Positions 59,234 to 64,000 of a stretch of DNA of 64,000 nt are shown piece by piece. The DNA is from Microstegium vimineum (taxonomy: Eukaryota; Streptophyta; Magnoliopsida; Poales; Poaceae): the NCBI GenBank assembly GCA_022036555.1, contig CM039141.1, positions 2,019,773-2,083,772 on the forward strand, written 5' to 3'. A program made the position numbers and the translations under genes. The notes beneath the pieces are model-generated. The model was not told where the DNA came from. It searched no databases and was given only the letters and a program-made list of their open reading frames with translations. Numbering within the stretch: position 1 is the stretch's first letter; every line of letters begins with the position of its first letter.

Positions 59234-59425
59234 GTGCGGCTCTGGTGCCCCCCTCCCACCTTCCCGACGAACGAATTCTGTTGGTTTCTCGCGTCGATTG
59301 CTTGCACAGCTCGCTTCCTCTTCGTCTTCCTTTCCCCTTTCCTCGCCTCCCGGTAACCGCCGTAGCCAAAGAACCTGGCTACAGCGGGGGCGGCCGGTGC
59401 TGCTGCGCCGGCGGCGGCGCAGCAG

Positions 59426-60010
59426 ATGGAGGATTCCGGCGGCGTCGCGATCGGAGGCGGCGGCGGCAAGAAGCCGTTCCAGCTGACGCGGTCGCTGACG
59501 TACCACCACCACCAGGGGCACCGTCCGGCGGCACCGGCAGCGGCCAGGTGGCGACGGCAGGCGCTGGTGCTGTACATGACGTCGCTGCGCGGGGTGCGGC
59601 GCACGTTCGCGGACTGCAGCGCGGTGCGCGCGATCCTGCGCGGCTTCCGCGTCGCCGTGGACGAGCGGGACGTGTCCATGGACGCCGCGCTCCGGCGGGA
59701 GCTCCAGGCGCTGCTGGCCGCGCGCGGCCGGGGCTTCGCGCTGCCGCAGCTGTTCATCGGCGGCCGCCTCGTCGGCGGCGCCGACGAGGTGCGGCAGCTG
59801 AACGAGACCGGACAGCTCCGCCGCCTCCTCGACGGCGCGGCTGGGCAGGATCCGGCCTTCGTCTGCGACGCCTGCGGTGGCGTCCGGTTCGTCCCCTGCG
59901 CTGGATGCGGCGGCGGCCGCAAGGTGTTCGTCGAGGAGGAGGACCGCGTCGTCCGCTGCGGCGAGTGCAACGAGAACGGATTGGTACGCTGCACTAACTG
60001 CTGTTCTTGA
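59426..60010 (+). CDS. Glutaredoxin-like domain protein with cysteine-rich tail
   Basis: A single-exon gene of 194 residues in very GC-rich coding sequence, typical of intronless grass genes. After a Gly/His-rich leader comes a thioredoxin-fold glutaredoxin domain (about residues 45-135): LVLYMTSLRGVRRTFADC, VAVDERDVSMD, then FALPQLFIGGRLVGGADEV with the cis-Pro (LPQLF) and GG motifs. The usual CxxC/CxxS active site is replaced by TSLRGVRRTF, so classical thiol reduction is unlikely. The C-terminal 50 residues hold four CxxC pairs (CDACGG, CAGCGG, CGEC, CTNC), a DnaJ-like zinc-binding pattern. This architecture is the plant glutaredoxin-domain cysteine-rich group; its biochemical role is not settled. 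No chloroplast or secretory signal is evident. TATA box at 59226. Confidence 0.85.
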   Translation: MEDSGGVAIGGGGGKKPFQLTRSLTYHHHQGHRPAAPAAARWRRQALVLYMTSLRGVRRTFADCSAVRAILRGFRVAVDERDVSMDAALRRELQALLAARGRGFALPQLFIGGRLVGGADEVRQLNETGQLRRLLDGAAGQDPAFVCDACGGVRFVPCAGCGGGRKVFVEEEDRVVRCGECNENGLVRCTNCCS

Positions 60011-61379
60011 TCGCCAACGAGGACGGGCTGCTAATTCGAGTGGTAGAGGTTGTAGTAGATATCAACAAAAAAGAAGAGGGGGCCTTTCGGTTTCCCGGCC
60101 TGGGATTCGTGTGTGTCCGATCCGATCATTTTGAGGATCGGATTTGCTGCTCAGTGGAGAAGAACAGATTGTTCTTGACTCCTTGCTGCAAAATTGCCAT
60201 ATGGTGATGGCGATTGGAGAATAACAACTGGGCTTGTTTGTATATGCATCTCATTCTCATGTATCAAAGATTGACACTGCTATTAGTTCAACTAATGTAA
60301 ATACGTAAGTTTGGGGTGATCAATTGCTTCGTGTCTTGTTCAGTTCGTGGACTCGCTCTCGTCTTTCTTGATAAACTGGTTAGAGATCTGAAGTTGTACG
60401 CGGCAAAAATAAATCATTTTTTACGAAAAAAAGTAAGAAAGAAAAGTTATGGCCTTTGCGGTTGGTCGCACACAGTAAGTTTTTTTTTTTCAGCTCGTAT
60501 GCTAATTACATTGGAAAACAGAGAACACTAAATGGAAGGAAAAAAATTCAGAAAGACATTTTCAGTCTGAAATCTGAATATTAGGTGGGCTCACAGCTCA
60601 CACACTCTTATTTTGAAATGGTGTAGCTATATTTTTTGGCATAAAGGAACTGATCAAAGTATACTAAATGAAGTCTCCTTTTTCTTTAGCTATTATAGCT
60701 AACATAAAGCTCCTTAACTGTTATCATGTTGTCCTTCAACTCTATATATAACTCGGGGCCAGCTTTTCGGTTCTTTATGCTAGGGCACTAATCTATCTTG
60801 AATGCAGCTTTGCGGCTGCAGCTCCCAAATGAAGTGAAGTCACCAGGATTCTTTCATAATAATATTTTTATTGATACAGCTAGAAGTGTGTTTTAAAAAA
60901 ATGATTCTTAGATGTCTGTGTTGTATAGAAGTATTCAGCAAAGGTGGTTTGCTAAGATGTCATTTCATTTTGCTAATGAAAACAAGCATTGAAGAGAACA
61001 TGTAACAATGGAAATGGTTGGCATAACACCAGCTACCTCTACCTGCTTATAGGAGTATCAGCAAAGAAGGTTTATGTCATGGGCAGCCAACAGGTTGCCG
61101 TCGGCCCAATAGGCCCGAGAGTCAATAGATTAGCCGATAGATTAGCCGTCAAGTTAGGTGTAGGGTCGATCCTCTCTCTATATAAAGAGAGACACGTCTG
61201 TCATTTGGAAAAACTCCCTCAATCTCTCTTGGCAAAGAATAAGGCCTAGTTACTATCAACATACCCTAGCCCTCGTTCCTCGCGCCCTAACCACTGAGCT
61301 ATCATATATAACAGTTTAGGGTTGACATTTCATTTGCTTATGATAACAAGCATTGAAGAGAATATGTATCAAGGAAAAT
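60011..61379. other. 3' flank and intergenic sequence, LTR-like fragment near 61.1 kb
   Basis: The glutaredoxin-domain gene's 3'UTR probably fills the first 300 bases. At 61075-61300 sequence with GCCGATAGATTAGCCGTCAAG, a TATATAAAGAGAG box and a downstream CCCTAGCCCTCG run resembles part of an LTR with its promoter, but I cannot find a second copy. The rest holds no supported gene. Confidence 0.35.
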
Positions 61380-61419
61380 GGTTGGCATAATATCAGCTAG
61401 CTACCTCTAATGGGTTTGT

Positions 61420-61835
61420 ATGCTCGCTGAATATCTAGTCTGTCCATTGAGACTGAGAAAGAATAAGATCCGGTTAGTGTATAAATATCAGCTAGCTAGT
61501 ATGCTCGCTGAATATCTAGTCTGTCCATTGGGACTGAAAAAGGATAAGATCCGGTTAGTGTATACAAGTTGCTCGCTGAATATCTAGTCTGTCCATTGGG
61601 ACTGAGAAAGGATAAGTTACTGTATAAATATCAGCTAGCTACCTCTAACGGGTTTGTATGCTCGCTGAATATCTAGTATGTCCATTGGGACTGAGAAACA
61701 TTGGGACTGAGAAAGGATAAGTTACTGTATAAATATGAGCTAGCTACCTCTAACGGGTTTGTATGCTCGCTGAATATCTAGTCTGTCCATTGGGACTGAG
61801 AAAGGATAAGATCCGGTTAGTGTATACAAGTTGTT
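61420..61835. repeat. Tandem array, five units of 68-104 bp
   Basis: The motif TGCTCGCTGAATATCTAGTC followed by TGTCCATTGGGACTGAGAAAGGATAAG starts at about 61421, 61502, 61570, 61659 and 61763. Units differ by presence of a TATCAGCTAGCTACCTCTAACGGG block and by a short inner duplication (CATTGGGACTGAGAAA). Non-coding. Confidence 0.85.
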
Positions 61836-61939
61836 GTTAAAGCTCCAATTTGCAAATACAAAGCCGTGAGAAAATCACGCGATTCTTGTCCATTGATATA
61901 TAGAGAAATACTATCGACACATTTTGTAATCGACCCTGA

Positions 61940-62148
61940 GCTGAAATGTTGAAGTCTATGGAGCTCGTGAGTCGCGTTCGTTATGTTATGTTATGTGATG
62001 CAATTCAAAAGGCAAACAGGTTCCCATTTGAATAATGACAGCAGTGCTGAAATGTTGAAGCCTATGGAGCTCGTGAGTCGCGTTCGTTATGTTATGTTAT
62101 GCAATTCAAAAGGCAAACAGGTTCCCATTTGAATAATGACAGCAGTGC
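61940..62148. repeat. ~106-bp direct repeat, two copies
   Basis: GCTGAAATGTTGAAG through AATGACAGCAGTGCT occurs at 61940-62045 and 62046-62148. The copies differ by one substitution and by an extra ATGTGATG in the first. Confidence 0.85.
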
Positions 62149-62348
62149 TCCTAGGTTGCTATGACCTAGTTGCTGAAGGTGTCAATCATTACATGAGCGC
62201 GGAGTACTTCGTCAGGTCTGTCCAGAGACCGTCGATCGAAGTAGTGGTCGATTAACGAGTAAGTATATCTTGTCTAAGTGAGTGTAATTTACACTTTTAC
62301 AGTTTATGTTTAGCAGATGTCCTACATTATCTTCTGGTTGCGTTGCAG

Positions 62349-62656
62349 GGGCTAGTTCCAACCTATCCAACATTCGAGCCCGCGTCATTGAGCAACTCGT
62401 CGTGATCTTCAAAGGCGGGGAGATCCCTATTCTTCCTGGCCACCAACTCAACAACAAAGTAGCTAAGACTTTGGGCGTTCCACTCTTGATTAATTCCATG
62501 ACCAGAGATTTGGCCGATGAGGCTACTAACATTGAGGCTAATGTAGAGAGAATTCACACCTTAGACCCAGAAGAACTGCATAGAGCCCAAGAAACAGCAG
62601 CCACCAAACGTCAGCTCTTTGGGCGTTCCACTCTTGGGCGTTCCACTCTTGATTAA
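62349..62656 (+). pseudogene. Exon-like ORF fragment, unknown
   Basis: After a good 3' splice acceptor (GTTGCAG|GGGC, 62342-62348) an open frame encodes SNIRARVIEQLVVIFKGGEI, then LPGHQLNNKVAKTLGV and NIEANVERIHTLDPEELHRA. The regular charged/hydrophobic pattern looks like real protein. The tail of this exon is duplicated (62471-62600 and 62634-62763), and the copy-1 frame ends at 62656 after a repeated GRSTL. I do not recognise the family. Its place in a repeat-rich tract without other exons suggests a gene fragment carried by a transposon or an eroded gene. Confidence 0.4.
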
Positions 62657-62763
62657 TTCCATGACCAGAGATTTGGCCGATGAGGCTACTAACATTGAGG
62701 CTAATGTAGAGAGAATTCACACCTTAGACCCAGAAGAACTGCATAGAGCCCAAGAAACAGCAG
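62471..62763. repeat. 130-bp direct repeat with 163-bp period
   Basis: TTGGGCGTTCCACTCTTGAT through CAAGAAACAGCAG occurs at 62471-62600 and 62634-62763. The TTGGGCGTTCCACTC core is present a third time at about 62619. Confidence 0.85.
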
Positions 62764-62775
62764 GCTGAAGAATCA

Positions 62776-64000
62776 TGGTCCTAGTTGGTTTCGGTGATTA
62801 ACGACAAATAGAGTTTATTATGGCTAACGTGTGTTTTGCAGAGGCTATGCGTAGCTTAGCCATAGTGATCAAGGAGAATGGGCTCTAATGGTCATTACTT
62901 AGCCCCCAAGATGGATATCGTTTCGGTTTTTGAGGAGACGTGATGAAGACCCTAGAATGATAGGCTAAGTGTCATAAGGAGATGAAGGGCACTTAGAATT
63001 AGATATGGCTTCTCTTTTTACCTTTGACCGTTCTATTAAGAGGGGTTGAGACTAGTAGCTTGACTTAGAAAAGCTTCATGATTAGGTGTGGTGCACACTT
63101 GTCTTCCTTAGCTCTAAGCAAGTCTATGGTGACCGTAAGATAGCCTAGAACAACTTCCATATTCATCGCGACGAAAAACGGAGTTGTTAAAATAGTTTTC
63201 TAGGCGTCGGACGCTCCTGGAGGGGCGCCGGACGCTGGGTGGTTGAGTCCACAGCGTCCGTCGGCCTTCCAGAGAGGTTATTTTCTGGCTAAGTTTTTCA
63301 GGGTGCGTCGGACGCTGTCCGTCGGCCAGGCGTCGGACGCTGAGAAGAGCGTCCGTCGACCTTCTAGAGAGGGTGTTTTTCAACCCTAGCCAGAACTCAG
63401 CGTCGGACGCTGTGGCTGAGCGTCCGTTGCCCAGTGACGTAGCGTCCGTCGCTGGGAACAGTGTGTCAGAACTAGCCGTTAGACAGAGGCGTCGGACCGT
63501 CCGTCGCCTAGGCGTCGGAGCGTCCGTCGCCTAGGCGTCGGAGCGTCCGTCGCCTCAACTATGAACAGAAACTAGCCGTTGGGCATGCGACGGACCGTCC
63601 GTCGCCTAGTCGACGGAGCGTCCGTCACCAACTTAAATTGAGAGCCCGAGGCAGTTTTCAGAGGGTCTATTTATAGCCCCTCCCACTTCTCTCCCACCTC
63701 GCCTTTGCTCATTTGAGTTGCTGAGTTTGTTGAGAAGGTTGGGAAGAGAGCAAGAGCCCTAGAGAGAGAGAGTGATTCGCGAATCCATCCATCCTCTCTC
63801 TAGTTCATCCAAGAGTTCAAGTGTGCATCCTCTAGTTGTGAAGCTTGAGTGAGTCAAGCGAAGATCGAGGCTTGTTACTCTTGGTGATCGACATCACCTA
63901 GACGGTCCGGTGGTGTTCGGAGGAAGGTGATCGCCGGAAGATTGTCGGCGGCCCTTCTCCATCGACGTTGTGATCGGTTGTGGGCGATTCACCGAGCTGG
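62776..64000 (+). mobile_element. Probable 5' LTR of a retrotransposon, runs off the window
   Basis: Begins near TGGTCCTAGTTGGTTTCGGTGATTAACGAC, a layout common at the start of large grass LTRs. A TATTTATAG box at 63668 is followed by CT-rich 5'UTR-like sequence (GAGAGAGAG, CCATCCATCCTCTCTC) up to the window edge. Between them lies a repeat block (63190-63620). The second LTR and any coding region are outside the window, so this is a provisional call. Confidence 0.5.
63190..63620. repeat. Array of GCGTCGGACGCT / AGCGTCCGTCG inverted motifs
   Basis: More than fifteen copies of GTCGGACGC or its near-complement GCGTCCGTCG in both orientations, often paired a few bases apart. The last third is a short tandem CGTCGGAGCGTCCGTCGCCTAGG, three copies. 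The arrangement can form many alternative hairpins in RNA or DNA. Confidence 0.8.

Noticed and set aside
61420..61835. CRISPR-like regularly spaced repeats
   Set aside because: The spacers are themselves repeated, the units are 68-104 bp, and the context is a plant nuclear genome. It is an ordinary tandem array.
1..64000. tRNA, rRNA or organelle-derived genes
   Set aside because: I looked for A/B-box-like cloverleaf patterns and rRNA-like conserved blocks by eye and saw none. A covariance-model scan would be decisive.

Overview
The window is eukaryotic nuclear DNA from a grass, most likely a panicoid cereal or relative. Its genes are split by GT-AG introns, its coding exons include typical GC-rich grass exons, it carries Tourist, Stowaway, CACTA and hAT-type MITEs, and it has nested gypsy and copia LTR retrotransposons. 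I cannot name the species. Two 100-base runs of N (15549-15648, 35789-35888) are scaffold gaps.

Layout. 1-9 kb is intergenic and MITE-rich, with one small glycine-rich ORF (2841-3116, -). An ERD15/CID-type PAM2 gene with its own TATA box and a 5'UTR intron lies at 9231-10042 (+). A UBP24-like ubiquitin protease of six exons lies at 12183-15297 (-) and has one apparent frameshift near its N-terminus. After gap 1, 15649-17532 looks like a Mutator-like element into which an Ac/Ds-like hAT element (16013-17182) was inserted. A two-exon Myb/SANT-like gene follows (17730-18680, -). A five-exon BTL1-like mitochondrial carrier (20379-23410, -) has an 81-bp in-frame duplication in exon 1 and a transposon end only about 80 bp upstream of its first usable ATG.

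23.5-35.8 kb is a nest of transposons. The main one is a complete 9.2 kb gypsy-type element (26315-35508, minus orientation, TSD AATGG). It carries a gag remnant, no recognisable pol, arrays of internal tandem repeats and a decayed antisense ORF. It sits inside the LTR of an older gypsy element.

35957-54435 (+) carries 29 exons of a CHD1/CHR5-type chromatin remodeller. The 5' exons are missing at gap 2. A young but coding-dead 5.5 kb copia element (43918-49430, TSD CTTAT, 101-bp LTRs) occupies one intron, and one intron uses a GC donor. Downstream are an uncharacterised lysine/glutamate-rich ORF (56625-57431, -), a single-exon glutaredoxin-domain gene with a zinc-knuckle-like tail and a clear TATA box (59226-60010, +), then repeat arrays (61.4-62.8 kb) and the start of another LTR-like element running off the right end.

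The genes are independent housekeeping or stress genes (mRNA-binding adaptor, deubiquitinase, organellar carrier, chromatin remodeller, redox-fold protein). They form no operon or joint pathway. I see no bacterial-type defence system or other coherent novel system. The most unusual material is the structure of the transposon nests and the antisense ORF in the gypsy element.
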